A stretch of 64,000 nucleotides of DNA, from the NCBI RefSeq assembly GCF_000380965.1, contig NZ_KB905554.1, positions 62,001 to 126,000 on the forward strand, written 5' to 3'. Shown here in pieces: positions 53,411 through 62,496 of this stretch; position 1 is the first letter of the stretch; each line of letters begins with the position of its first letter. A model generated the notes under the pieces. That model did no database searches, was not told the DNA's origin, and was given only the letters and a program-made list of their open reading frames with translations. The position numbers and the translations under genes were made by a program. This stretch comes from Paenibacillus ginsengihumi DSM 21568. Its GTDB lineage: Bacteria; Bacillota; Bacilli; Paenibacillales; NBRC-103111.

Positions 53411-53713
53411 ATGGAAGGGTTTCATAACAGGTCGCGCAAAATCGTCTCGCTGTTCGTAGCTACGGCGCTCGTGCTCGCTTCGGGCTGCCAGAACAGCCCC
53501 GGCTCCCGCGATTGCATCGACCGCAACAACGACGGTTACTGCGACGACGGAGGAGGCGGAGCCGGCAGCGCGTCCCGGTATTACGGTTCGGGCGGCGGCT
53601 CGTCTGCCTCTTACGGCACGGATGACGGCTCGTATAAGAAAAGCAGCAGCTCCGGCATCACGAGCGGCGCCAAAGGCGGCATCGGCAGCAGCGGCGCGCG
53701 GAGCTCGGGCTGA
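53411..53713 (+). CDS. Small Gly/Ser-rich lipoprotein
   Basis: This is a 100-residue secreted lipoprotein. A basic N-terminus and hydrophobic stretch lead to the lipobox LASGC. The mature part starts with the acidic motif DCIDRNNDGYCDD, whose spaced Asp/Asn and two Cys resemble a calcium-binding loop or excalibur-like motif, and continues with a low-complexity Gly/Ser/Tyr tail. GGAGGAAGGA precedes the ATG. It may play the role of the YjfM-type lipoprotein of the E. coli yjf cluster, but no sequence relation is visible to me. Confidence 0.8.
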   Translation: MEGFHNRSRKIVSLFVATALVLASGCQNSPGSRDCIDRNNDGYCDDGGGGAGSASRYYGSGGGSSASYGTDDGSYKKSSSSGITSGAKGGIGSSGARSSG

Positions 53714-53738
53714 AGGCTGGAGGAAGGAGGACGCTCCC

Positions 53739-55022
53739 TTGAAGGGACGAAAGTCTGCTCTAGCCGGGCAGCCCTACGCCGCGCGGCGGGAAGCGCTGTA
53801 CGGTCCGCTGCGCGCGGAAGGGCTGTTCACCTGGGACATGATGTACGGGCAGGAATACGCGCTCGCCGATCTGTATGGGCTGGGCCGGAGCTTGCTGCAG
53901 GAAATGAGAACGGCAGCGGAAGCGCTGGGACGCATTTACGCCCGCACCGTTCGCGTCGTTCAGCAGGGAGAGCCTGTGCTGTGGCGCGAGCTCGGTTTGC
54001 CGGAGGCGACCTATGGCGCGATTCGGCTCTGCATCGACGAGTCGATCGCTACGCTCATCGGCCGGTTTGATTTTGCGGTCACGCCGTCCGGGGTGAAAAT
54101 GCTGGAGTTCAACAGCGATACCCCGACCGGCATAGTTGAGGCGTTTCACGTCAACGGGCGCATCTGCGCGGCGTACGGCGCGGAAGACCCGAACCGCGGG
54201 TGCAGTCGGCAGCTGACGGAGGCGTTCGGACGCCTGCTGCAGGCTTACCGGGAGCAGGGATATGCGGCGGAGCGGGTCGTCTTCAGCGCCTTGGACTGGC
54301 ACGAGGAGGATGCCGGCACGACCCGCTACTTGCTGCGCCAGTCCGGCATCGCCGGGGCGTCGTTCGCCGCCCTGGCCGATCTGCGCCTGATGGACGAGCG
54401 GCTGTGGGCTCCGGCCGAAGCGTCCGGCGAGTGCGGCCCGCTCCGGCCGGTCGATGTGTGGTACCGGCTGCATGCGCTGGAGAAGCTGGCCGAGGACAGC
54501 GATGCGGACGGCTTCCCGACCGGCGAGGAAGCGCTGCGGCTGACGGCCGAACGGAGGGTGGCGATCATCAACCCGCCGTCCGGGTTCGTCGCCCAGACGA
54601 AGGCGCTGCAGGCGCTGATCTGGAATCTGCACGAGGCCGGCGAGTTTTATACGCCGGAGGAGCACGAGGCGATCGGGCGGTACATGCTGCCAACGTATTT
54701 GGAGCCGCGCTTCGCTTCGGCCGGAATCCCTTATGTGGCGAAGCCGATTTTCGGCCGGGAAGGAAGCGATGTCACCATCTACGGTGCGGACGGTCTTGCC
54801 GTGGAGCGAAGCGCGGAGGACGAATACGCCGATCAGCCGATGGTATACCAGCAGTACGTGCAGCTTCCCGAGATCGAGACGGAGACGCTGGCCGGCCGTT
54901 TTCGCGGCAGTCTGCTGTGGGGCTGCTTTCTGATCGGCGGCGCGCCGTCCGCCGTCATTGCTCGCGTAGGCGGCAAAATTACCGGCAACTTATCGTACTA
55001 TATGCCGGCCGCATTGATATGA
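53739..55022 (+). CDS. Glutathionylspermidine synthase family protein (YjfC-like)
   Basis: This 427-residue protein has the ATP-grasp fold of the synthetase half of glutathionylspermidine synthase. Visible features are WDMMYG, the nucleotide/Mg motif MLEFNSDTPTG, VWYRLHALEKL, IINPPSGFVAQTKA, the ATP-binding VAKPIFGREGSDV and MVYQQYVQLPEIE. There is no amidase domain. Because this bacterium probably does not make glutathione, the substrates are likely different; a ligation of a peptide or amine is suggested. The TTG at 53739 lies eight bases after AAGGAGG. Confidence 0.88.
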   Translation: MKGRKSALAGQPYAARREALYGPLRAEGLFTWDMMYGQEYALADLYGLGRSLLQEMRTAAEALGRIYARTVRVVQQGEPVLWRELGLPEATYGAIRLCIDESIATLIGRFDFAVTPSGVKMLEFNSDTPTGIVEAFHVNGRICAAYGAEDPNRGCSRQLTEAFGRLLQAYREQGYAAERVVFSALDWHEEDAGTTRYLLRQSGIAGASFAALADLRLMDERLWAPAEASGECGPLRPVDVWYRLHALEKLAEDSDADGFPTGEEALRLTAERRVAIINPPSGFVAQTKALQALIWNLHEAGEFYTPEEHEAIGRYMLPTYLEPRFASAGIPYVAKPIFGREGSDVTIYGADGLAVERSAEDEYADQPMVYQQYVQLPEIETETLAGRFRGSLLWGCFLIGGAPSAVIARVGGKITGNLSYYMPAALI

Positions 55023-55041
55023 CGGGTAGGAGGGAAAAAGC

Positions 55042-55476
55042 GTGGAGCAAATGAGCTCTTTGCTCAATTTTTTGCTGTATTTGGGAGTTACGGTCCCGCT
55101 CGTAGGCATCGGGATTTTATTTTTCAATTTGACGACTCCGTACAACGAATTTCGTCTGATCCGCGACGGGGCGGACACTTCCGATCCGTCCAAGGCCGCG
55201 GCCGCCAAAGCGGCGGCCAGCGATCTCGGCGGCAAAATCATCGGCCAGGTGCTCGTTCTGGCATCTGCCGTATACCATTCGCTCGGTCTGCTCGATCTGG
55301 TCATTTGGGGACTGATCGGCGTGGCGTTCCAGATTATTGTCTTTTATTTGTTCGAGCTGCTCACGCCGTTCAAGGTCGTCGCCGAAATTCCGAAGGGGAA
55401 CGTATCGGTAGGCAACTTCTCCTTCTGCCTGAGCATCGCTTCAGGGCTGCTGCTCGCTTCCTTGATCAGCTACTGA
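55042..55476 (+). CDS. DUF350 membrane protein (YjfL-like)
   Basis: This 144-residue protein has four hydrophobic segments (FLLYLGVTVPLVGIGILFF, LGGKIIGQVLVLASAVYH, LLDLVIWGLIGVAFQIIVFYLFELL and FSFCLSIASGLLLASLISY) and the TTPYNEF motif found in DUF350/YjfL proteins. GGTAGGAGGG precedes the GTG. It follows the glutathionylspermidine-synthase-like gene by 19 bases, the same pairing as yjfL and yjfC in E. coli. Function unknown. Confidence 0.87.
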   Translation: MEQMSSLLNFLLYLGVTVPLVGIGILFFNLTTPYNEFRLIRDGADTSDPSKAAAAKAAASDLGGKIIGQVLVLASAVYHSLGLLDLVIWGLIGVAFQIIVFYLFELLTPFKVVAEIPKGNVSVGNFSFCLSIASGLLLASLISY

Positions 55477-55505
55477 ACGGTTGTTGCGGTGTCGCGCTTG
55501 CCTGT

Positions 55506-55548
55506 GCAAAAATCCCATGCCGCTTCCAAGGCGGCATGGGATTTTTGC
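55506..55548 (+). terminator. Perfect 18-bp terminator after the DUF350 gene
   Basis: The arms 55506-55523 and 55531-55548 pair without mismatch (CCCATGCCGC/GCGGCATGGG core), with a 7-base loop and a T run inside the right arm. It is bidirectional in form. Confidence 0.9.
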
Positions 55549-55599
55549 GCCGAATCCGGCGCCCCATCGCTTATAGCCGCGCAGCTTCGCACCGGCGTC

Positions 55600-55745
55600 G
55601 CGCTGGCGCTATGCAGGCCTGGCGCTGGCCCCGTGTCGGCGTCGCGCTGGCGCCCGCGCAGCCTCGCGTCAGCTCCGTGCCGTCGTCGCGCCGGCTCCGC
55701 GCCGTCGTCGCGCCGGCCCCGCGCGTCCCGCTGTCGTCCGGCATC
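55600..55745. repeat. GC-rich degenerate repeat tract
   Basis: The segment is built from variants of CGTCGTCGCGCCGGC and GTCGCGCTGGCGC. Two clear tandem copies with a 22-bp period start at 55681 and 55703. Open frames through it are products of its composition. No gene is visible in 55477-55862 apart from the terminator and this tract. Confidence 0.7.
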
Positions 55746-55862
55746 TCGGCGACCAGCTTCACCTTCGGAGATTCGAAGGGAGAACGAATGGGGATGTTTT
55801 GAGCCGTCTCACGCATCCTATACAATGTTGCGCCAACAATACGCAAGGGGAGATGAACACCC

Positions 55863-56315
55863 GTGTTCTCGTTCGATATGGCTTCACTCGTTTTGCTGCT
55901 GATCGCGGCGCTCGGCGTGCTGAGCAACAACAGCACGATCACGATCGCCATGATCGCGCTGCTGCTTCTGCGGACCATGAACCTGCATCAAGTCTTTCCG
56001 TGGCTGGAGAAATACGGGCTGACGTGGGGCATCATCTTGCTGACGATCGGCATCATGACGCCGCTGGCCAGCGGCAAGCTGACGATGCCGTCGCTGCTTG
56101 AGTCGTTCATGAGCTGGAAATCGCTTCTTGCCGTGGCGACGGGCGTGCTCGTTGCTTATTTGGGGGGCCGCGGCGTCACCCTCATGTCGAACCAGCCGAT
56201 CATCGTCACAGGCCTGCTGGTCGGAACAGTTCTGGGAGTCGCCTTTTTCAAGGGCGTTCCCGTCGGGCCGCTGATCGCCGCCGGGATTTTGTCCCTGCTG
56301 TTCGGAAAAGGATAA
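55863..56315 (+). CDS. DUF441 family membrane protein (YtwI-like)
   Basis: This 150-residue protein has four or five membrane segments ([79 protein letters not shown]). The spacing and the motifs MTPLASGK and [11 protein letters not shown] fit the DUF441/YtwI family, whose function is unknown. The GTG at 55863 follows GGGGAGATG; an ATG at 55878 is a possible alternative. Confidence 0.88.
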   Translation: MFSFDMASLVLLLIAALGVLSNNSTITIAMIALLLLRTMNLHQVFPWLEKYGLTWGIILLTIGIMTPLASGKLTMPSLLESFMSWKSLLAVATGVLVAYLGGRGVTLMSNQPIIVTGLLVGTVLGVAFFKGVPVGPLIAAGILSLLFGKG

Positions 56316-56427
56316 TATTTCGGCAAAAATCCGGATTTTAATGAAAAACTGAGTCTTTTTTAAGGTTTCTTTAATGTTTCCGGCTCATACTATGAATTGT
56401 CAATCCCTTTAAAATATATCGTCATTT

Positions 56428-56468
56428 CCCCGCCTGCCGACTGCCATCGATGAGGCGGGGCTTTTTTT
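56428..56468 (+). terminator. Terminator after the DUF441 gene
   Basis: CCCCGCCT (56428-56435) pairs with AGGCGGGG (56453-56460), followed by CTTTTTTT. Confidence 0.85.
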
Positions 56469-56575
56469 GCCTCCAGGCAGCGCCCGCGACCTGGCGTTCG
56501 TTCACCGCTGGCCGCCCTTCATCTTGCCCGGCGAAGCGTCCTCTTGCCCGTGCCCTCCGCCGTTGTTCCGAAGAT

Positions 56576-56605
56576 GCATAACGATAGGCGAAAAGGGACA
56601 TATTA
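56576..56605 (+). promoter_or_regulatory. Sigma-G (or sigma-F) type forespore promoter
   Basis: GCATAA (56576-56581) and CATATTA (56599-56605), 17 bases apart, match the Bacillus sigma-G pattern gnATAw, 17-18 bases, CATnhTA at every specified position. They also fit the sigma-F pattern with one mismatch (GYWTA, then GGACATATTA 15 bases on). The expected start, 56611-56613, falls on the first base of the structured RNA that follows. Confidence 0.65.
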
Positions 56606-56610
56606 AAAGC

Positions 56611-56807
56611 GACGGTGAGAAGAGAGGTGTGGTTCCGTTGAACGTTTCAACGAGAAATACCGGGGAAGGTGTTATTGAATCCCGTTAGAAGCGAGGGGAT
56701 GTGCCAAAGACACGTTAAGGTAGTCGGGGTGCCGAAGCCTTAGTGTTCGATAGGTAAACCCGAGGTTCGATCAAGATTCAAGACGTATTCCAAAATCTTT
56801 CACCGTC
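56611..56807 (+). ncRNA. Structured non-coding RNA, about 200-220 nt, unidentified class
   Basis: The segment is closed by a perfect outer helix, GACGGTGA (56611-56618) with TCACCGTC (56800-56807). Internal helices include CGTTGAA/TTCAACG with a 3-base loop (56636-56652), an outer GGTGT/ATACC around it, and TAAGG/CCTTA (56716-56742) with CGG/CCG inside. It has no convincing open frame. A forespore-type promoter ends at its 5' edge and a strong terminator starts three bases after its 3' edge, so it is a free-standing RNA gene. I do not recognise tmRNA, 6S, SRP or RNase P RNA. A GGTTCGATC string recalls a tRNA T-loop; membership in the raiA-motif RNA class is possible but unchecked. Confidence 0.7.
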
Positions 56808-56810
56808 GGG

Positions 56811-56833
56811 GGACTCCGCAAGGAGTCCTTTTT
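56811..56833 (+). terminator. Terminator of the structured RNA
   Basis: GGACTCC (56811-56817), GCAA loop, GGAGTCC (56822-56828), then five Ts. It gives the RNA a length of about 220 bases. Confidence 0.88.
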
Positions 56834-56860
56834 GGCGTATAAGAATTTGCCCTTTGATTA

Positions 56861-57092
56861 GCGTTTTCGCTGGCCGGGGCTCACGTTTTTTGCCGGACGA
56901 CCTTAAGCTAACGAAAGCCACAGAGCTTATTTCATTCGAAACGCTCGATTTGAAATTGTAACGCAAGTGAGCAGCCTTATTCGCATGTTTGGCTGCCCGA
57001 TTCAGCGTTTCTGACCAAACAGCGCTACTACGTTTCGTTACATTTCAAAAAGTGCTCGATTCAGCAAAATAGCGTTTGTCGCTTGCGTTAGA
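56861..57092. repeat. 230-bp dispersed element, copy B
   Basis: This is the second copy of the element at 28711-28938, in the same orientation. It carries the same outer CTAACG/GCGTTAG ends and inverted GAAACGCTCGATT/GATTCAGCGTTTC blocks. It starts about 30 bases after the terminator of the structured RNA. The rest of the gap to 57348 shows no gene I can support. Confidence 0.8.
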
Positions 57093-57348
57093 GAGGATAG
57101 AGAGGGTGGAGAGGATATCGTGACTCAGAGGACTCGCTCTACAGCGATCAAGCGAAGTGCGAGTGCGATTTTTTGTGCCAAGAAAAACAACTGCCAAACC
57201 GCGCCGCTCATCCTTGAATGGACCTCGGTAGACGTTTTTCTTGCGTCCGGCGCCAAGGACGAGCCGCAGGCGAGCCGGCCGGGTACATTATTTACCAATA
57301 TTCCGCCCCGCTTTCCCTTGGTATAATCGAATGCGAGGTGGTGACTGC

Positions 57349-58203
57349 GTGTATTATGCTCCCATGCCGCTTACGACGGCAGACTCTCCGTTCACGGACG
57401 AGGAGTTCATCTTTGAGCCTAAAATAGACGGGCATCGTCTTCTGTTGTCGCGCAGCCGCGGACGAACCCGGCTCTATACCGGACAGCTGGCTGATTGTAC
57501 GCTGCAGTATCCGGAGCTGCTGCCGATCGCCGCAGACGATATCGTTCTCGACGGCGAGGTGGCCGCAACCGACGCCGCGGGCCGCATCGACGGCGAGGCG
57601 GTGAAGAAGCGCCTGGCGCTGCGCGATCCGGGGCGCATTCGGCAGGCAGCGGCAGCCGATCCCGTCAATTATATCGTATTCGATATTTTGCGGTACAAGG
57701 GCGCCGATCTGCGGGGGCTGCCCCTGTATCAGCGCAAACGCATTTTGTCCGGCATTCGCTTCGGAAATCCATACATAGCGCAAATTCCGTATATCGAAGA
57801 GGAAGGAGAGCGGCTGTTTCGGGAAATTCAGCAGCGCCGCTGGGAAGGCATCGTCGCCAAGCATTCGAACTCCATCTATGTGATAAACCAGACCGGTGCC
57901 TGGCAGGCGATCATCAACTGGAGCGAGGCCGAGGTCGTCGTTACCGGATATCGCAAAAGCGGCAGCGGCTTGCTGGTAGCGGCCGCATCGAAGAACGGCG
58001 CTTTGCAGCCTGCGGGCGTCGTGGCGGACGGGCTTACGGCCAGGCACAAAATGACGCTGTACCGCGTCAGGGATGCGCTGTTCACCGGCGAGGACGGCGA
58101 ATGGGTTTATCTTGCGCCTCTCCTCAAGGCGAGGGTGAACATGCGCGGCTGGACCAAGGCAGGGCAGCTGCGTTCCCCGGTGTTCGCGGCGTTCGTGCGG
58201 TAA
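57349..58203 (+). CDS. ATP-dependent DNA ligase (LigD/YkoU-like ligase domain)
   Basis: This 284-residue ligase joins nicked DNA using ATP. The catalytic Lys lies in FEPKIDGHR (motif I), with VLDGEV (motif III), VNYIVFDILRY (IIIa), EGIVAKH (IV) and WQAIINW (V, where the usual second Lys position reads as Ile-Ile-Asn). The C-terminal OB domain is short. No polymerase or nuclease domain is attached and no ku gene is adjacent. GAGGTGGTGA precedes the GTG at 57349. A TATAAT at 57322-57327 is a likely -10 box, though no -35 is evident. Confidence 0.87.
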   Translation: MYYAPMPLTTADSPFTDEEFIFEPKIDGHRLLLSRSRGRTRLYTGQLADCTLQYPELLPIAADDIVLDGEVAATDAAGRIDGEAVKKRLALRDPGRIRQAAAADPVNYIVFDILRYKGADLRGLPLYQRKRILSGIRFGNPYIAQIPYIEEEGERLFREIQQRRWEGIVAKHSNSIYVINQTGAWQAIINWSEAEVVVTGYRKSGSGLLVAAASKNGALQPAGVVADGLTARHKMTLYRVRDALFTGEDGEWVYLAPLLKARVNMRGWTKAGQLRSPVFAAFVR

Positions 58204-58280
58204 AAAAGCGTTTGAACCGGGACGGATCGCCAACATCCCGCCATCGGCTCCGTCATATATTAATAGCGGGAGGGATGGAG

Positions 58281-58541
58281 ATGGGGTGGGACGCAATCTT
58301 CGAGCTGATCAACCCGCGATTGCTCATTGTTGTTGCCGCTTGCTGGGCTTTCGGGTATATGCTGAAGCAAACCCCCCGGGTCCCGGACTGGACGATCGTA
58401 TATATTGTCACGGTCGCCGCTGTGCTGCTTACCGTATGGCTGCTTGGCTTCGGTCCCGAAGCGATCATCCAGGGCATACTGGCCGGGGCGTTCTCGGTGT
58501 ATGGCCATCAATTGCTCAAGCAGACGCGCGAGCGGGATTGA
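58281..58541 (+). CDS. Small holin-like membrane protein
   Basis: This 86-residue protein has three hydrophobic segments (LLIVVAACWAFGYML, WTIVYIVTVAAVLLTVWLLGF, AIIQGILAGAFSVYGHQLL) and resembles small phage-holin-like proteins of Firmicutes (PF16079-type). GGGAGGG lies six bases before the ATG at 58281; another ATG at 58275 would add two residues. No lysin or other phage gene lies nearby, so it is probably a resident chromosomal gene. Confidence 0.75.
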   Translation: MGWDAIFELINPRLLIVVAACWAFGYMLKQTPRVPDWTIVYIVTVAAVLLTVWLLGFGPEAIIQGILAGAFSVYGHQLLKQTRERD

Positions 58542-58585
58542 CCTATATGGGAAAAGCGGACTTAAGCCGCTTGCGAAAAGATTTC

Positions 58586-58612
58586 AGGCCTCGTCTCACG
58601 ACGAGGCCTTTT
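58586..58612 (+). terminator. Terminator after the holin-like gene
   Basis: AGGCCTCGTC (58586-58595) pairs with GACGAGGCCT (58600-58609) around TCAC, followed by TTTTC. Confidence 0.85.
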
Positions 58613-58818
58613 CATGGGAGAGGAGAAACCGGACGAAGAGCTTATGGGGAACGTAAGTCTTCTCCGCGGTTGTCTACGACATTTTCATGTCGTTGATATA
58701 AGCATGCACCGATTGGCCGCAAAATATACCCCTTCAGGAAAAAATATTTTTCGATTTTTTTTGCAAATGAATCCGATTATGGTACGATAGCATTACTATC
58801 CGGTGAAGGTGACAACGC

Positions 58819-59914
<1,096 letters not shown>

Positions 59915-59921
59915 AAGGCAT

Positions 59922-59946
59922 CGGCAGGCCTAATCCTGCCGTTCTT
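59922..59946. terminator. Terminator between coaD and ylbJ
   Basis: CGGCAGG (59922-59928) pairs with CCTGCCG (59935-59941), followed by TTCTTT. It overlaps the last codons of the convergent ylbJ. Confidence 0.55.
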
Positions 59947-61171
59947 TGCGTTTGAACAGAAAAGCGGCGAATACGGACAGCACGAGCAGAAGCAGCAGGA
60001 CGACGGCGAACTGCAGCATCATCGGACTGATCAGCGGCCACAGCGAATGCGGCGCTGCCCTTAGCCCGGCATGCGCTGCGGGAAAGGCCGAAACCGCGGA
60101 GGGGGCGGAGCCGGACAGCCACTTCATTAGCGGCTGCCAGGCGGCCAGCGTCAAGGCGAAGGCGATGCCGCCATGGATAAGCCGGGCCAGCAGGAAGCGG
60201 GAGTAGCGCAGATCCGTCCCGGCCATCAGGGTGACCGTCTGGGCGTGGACGGACAAGCCGCCCCAGGCCAGCATCAGGCTGAGCAGCGCATATGGCCAGG
60301 AGCCGGGAGCATCCGTCTGCGACAAGGCGTAGCTGCCGAGATGGGGCTCGAGGAAGGCGGCCGCGAGCGCTCCCGTGATCGTCCCGCCGCTGCCGCCAGC
60401 TCCGTCTGCCGTAGGGGAAAGCGAAGGCAGCAGGCCGGAGGAGGCGATCATCTGCAGCAGCACCGAGAACATCATGATGTAGCCGCCGAGCACGAAGAGC
60501 TGCTGCACGCTTGCCATGACCGAATCGCCGAGCAGCCTGCCGAAGGCGCGGCCGTCCTGCCGCCTCGCTTCCGCAAGCGCGGCAAACGCCCGGCCGAAGA
60601 CGCCGTCCGCAGGCAGAGCCTCGCGGGCACCGGAAGCGGAGGCCGCCCGCCTTCGGCAGAGCAGCATCATGAGCAGGGCTGCGGCGTAATGAATCAGGGC
60701 CAGAGCGAGGCCGGCTGCCGCATCGTGCAAAAAACCGACGCCGACGACGGTAATCATCAGCACGGGACTCATCAGATGCGAGACGGCAAGCAGCCGCTCC
60801 GCTTCGTCCCGGTCCAGGTGCCCGTCCCGGCGCAGCGCGCCTACGGCCGAGGCTCCCGCCGGCGCGCCGGCCGTGAGGCCGAGGGCGATCGCCCAGCCGC
60901 CGAGGCCGGGAAGACGCAGCAGCGTCCGCAGCAGAGGCTCCATCAGCGCGCCGAGCCAATGAATGCCGCCGAGCCCGCGCATGATTTCGGTAATCATCAA
61001 AAAAGGCAGCAGCGCCGGAAATACATATTTCCACCACAGCGTCAAGCCCTGCAGCGATGCTTGGAACGCCCGGTCGGGATGAAGGATAATGCTGACGATC
61101 AGCGTCAGCGCGCCGGCGCCCAGGAGATATGTGGTCGCCCGCGGGGACACGGAGAAGGACGGGCTAGACAT
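59930..61171 (-). CDS. ylbJ: Sporulation integral membrane protein YlbJ
   Basis: This 413-residue nucleoside-recognition/Gate-domain membrane protein is needed for spore cortex formation in B. subtilis. Eight or more hydrophobic segments are visible. Family motifs include WWKYVFPALLPFLMITEIM, GWAIALGLTAGAPAGA and SHLMSPVLMITVVGVGFL. The ATG at 61171 follows GGAGTGAT; the frame is open far upstream, but those residues are unlike the family. Its neighbours rsmD, coaD, the PDZ-Lon protease and tmcAL are in the usual ylb order, but it is read in the opposite direction to coaD. Confidence 0.92.
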   Translation of the reverse strand: MSSPSFSVSPRATTYLLGAGALTLIVSIILHPDRAFQASLQGLTLWWKYVFPALLPFLMITEIMRGLGGIHWLGALMEPLLRTLLRLPGLGGWAIALGLTAGAPAGASAVGALRRDGHLDRDEAERLLAVSHLMSPVLMITVVGVGFLHDAAAGLALALIHYAAALLMMLLCRRRAASASGAREALPADGVFGRAFAALAEARRQDGRAFGRLLGDSVMASVQQLFVLGGYIMMFSVLLQMIASSGLLPSLSPTADGAGGSGGTITGALAAAFLEPHLGSYALSQTDAPGSWPYALLSLMLAWGGLSVHAQTVTLMAGTDLRYSRFLLARLIHGGIAFALTLAAWQPLMKWLSGSAPSAVSAFPAAHAGLRAAPHSLWPLISPMMLQFAVVLLLLLVLSVFAAFLFKRKERQD

Positions 61172-61298
61172 GTCGGCATCACTCCAGCAATCGAATTGGT
61201 ACATGTCTACGCTTTGTCCGAATGGTTTAGACCAAGCGGGCGTACGATACTTATGCAGTCGATGTGAAGAATCCGAGAGCCGGGGGAGACAACAGCGC

Positions 61299-62405
61299 AT
61301 GGGAGAGGCTAAGCATTTGAGAAGCGCGTCGCGCATCGTATTTTCCGTCTTTATCGCCATTATTGCGGTGTATGCCGTTTACTTTTTGCCGCTGCCTTTG
61401 TTTATTTTCAAGCCGGGCACGGCAGAAAACGTTCGGCCGATGGTCCAGATCGAAGAGTTCCGCTATGAAGATAAGGGCGAATTCATGCTGACGACAGTCA
61501 GCGTCAGCGGAGCGACCTTGTTCGGTTATTTAAAGGCGATGCTGAACGGCCTGGAAGAGGTGCGGCTGCAATCCGAGCTGCTGCAAGGGGGCGAGACGAT
61601 TGACGAATATTCCCAGCGGCAGGAGGCCGTCATGCTTTCTTCGCAGGCTAACGCCATTCAAGCCGCCTACAAGAAGCTGGGCATTCCTTATGAGATCAGC
61701 CGGGACGGGGTCATGGTTGTGCAGGTGCATGAGGGGGTTCCGGCGAGAGGCGTGCTGCGGCCCGGGGACGTCATTGTGAAAGCCGGAGACAAGCCGGTGC
61801 GTACGACGGAGGAGCTTCAGGAGGAGCTTCAGGGGAAGCGGGCCGGGGACGCCATCTCGCTGACGTTCCGCCGGGACGGGACGGATCATACCGCGGAGAT
61901 CGAGCTGGCCGTTCTGCCGCTCGCCTCCGGCGAGCCGGGCGGGAATGCGCCGGAGCGGCGGGCCGGACTCGGGATCGTATCCGCGAACGTGCAGAGCGTC
62001 AAGGCCAGTTCGCCCGACAAGCAGGTACATATTCAAGCCGGGGAAATCGGCGGGCCGTCGGCGGGCCTGATGTTCGCGCTCGAAATTTATAACCGGCTGT
62101 CCCCGCACGATATTTCCAAAGGCTACAAAATCGCCGGCACCGGCATGATCGATACGGACGGCAACGTCGGCCAGATCGGCGGCATTCAGCATAAGGTGGT
62201 AGCCGCCGACCGGGCGGGTGCCGACATTTTCTTCAGTCCGAAGGACTATACATCCCCGGACGGGAAGCTCAAGGCGCCCAACTATTCCGATGCCCTGGCC
62301 CGCGCCAAACAGATCGGCTCGAGGATGTCGATCGTGCCTGTCGGCACGATCGACGAAGCGCTGCAATATTTGGCCGGCCTCGATCCGAAGCAGCCGGGGT
62401 CGTAA
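61299..62405 (+). CDS. ylbL: PDZ-Lon type serine protease, YlbL/SepM family
   Basis: This membrane-anchored protease (368 residues) has an N-terminal membrane segment (IVFSVFIAIIAVYAVYFLPLPLFI), a PDZ domain (about residues 130-215, with VHEGVPARGVLRPGDVI) and a C-terminal Lon-type peptidase domain. The catalytic Ser is in IGGPSAGLM and the Lys in GGIQHKVVAA. The catalytic domain faces outside. SepM matures a competence pheromone in Streptococcus; the substrate in spore formers is unsettled. The ATG at 61299 follows GGGGGAG. Confidence 0.92.
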   Translation: MGEAKHLRSASRIVFSVFIAIIAVYAVYFLPLPLFIFKPGTAENVRPMVQIEEFRYEDKGEFMLTTVSVSGATLFGYLKAMLNGLEEVRLQSELLQGGETIDEYSQRQEAVMLSSQANAIQAAYKKLGIPYEISRDGVMVVQVHEGVPARGVLRPGDVIVKAGDKPVRTTEELQEELQGKRAGDAISLTFRRDGTDHTAEIELAVLPLASGEPGGNAPERRAGLGIVSANVQSVKASSPDKQVHIQAGEIGGPSAGLMFALEIYNRLSPHDISKGYKIAGTGMIDTDGNVGQIGGIQHKVVAADRAGADIFFSPKDYTSPDGKLKAPNYSDALARAKQIGSRMSIVPVGTIDEALQYLAGLDPKQPGS

Positions 62406-62496
62406 AGCTTGCCGCCGGGTTTCTGCGGCTTGCCGCGTCAATGCCGCGTCGGCTGCTTGCCAGCCGCTGTCGGCAGCGCGTTCGCGGTTAACGCCC

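Noticed and set aside
55571-55978. Minus-strand gene through the GC-rich repeat tract
   Set aside because: It is made of low-complexity Arg/Ala codons from the repeat and overlaps the start of the DUF441 gene.
56611-56807. tmRNA, 6S RNA, SRP RNA or RNase P RNA
   Set aside because: None of their conserved cores is visible (no CCA-ended tRNA-like ends, no 6S central bubble pattern, no SRP Alu/GNAR apical pattern, no RNase P P4 motifs), though this was judged by eye.
58281-58541. Prophage remnant, based on the holin-like gene
   Set aside because: No integrase, lysin, structural gene or attachment repeat lies nearby, and such holin-like genes are common as single chromosomal genes.
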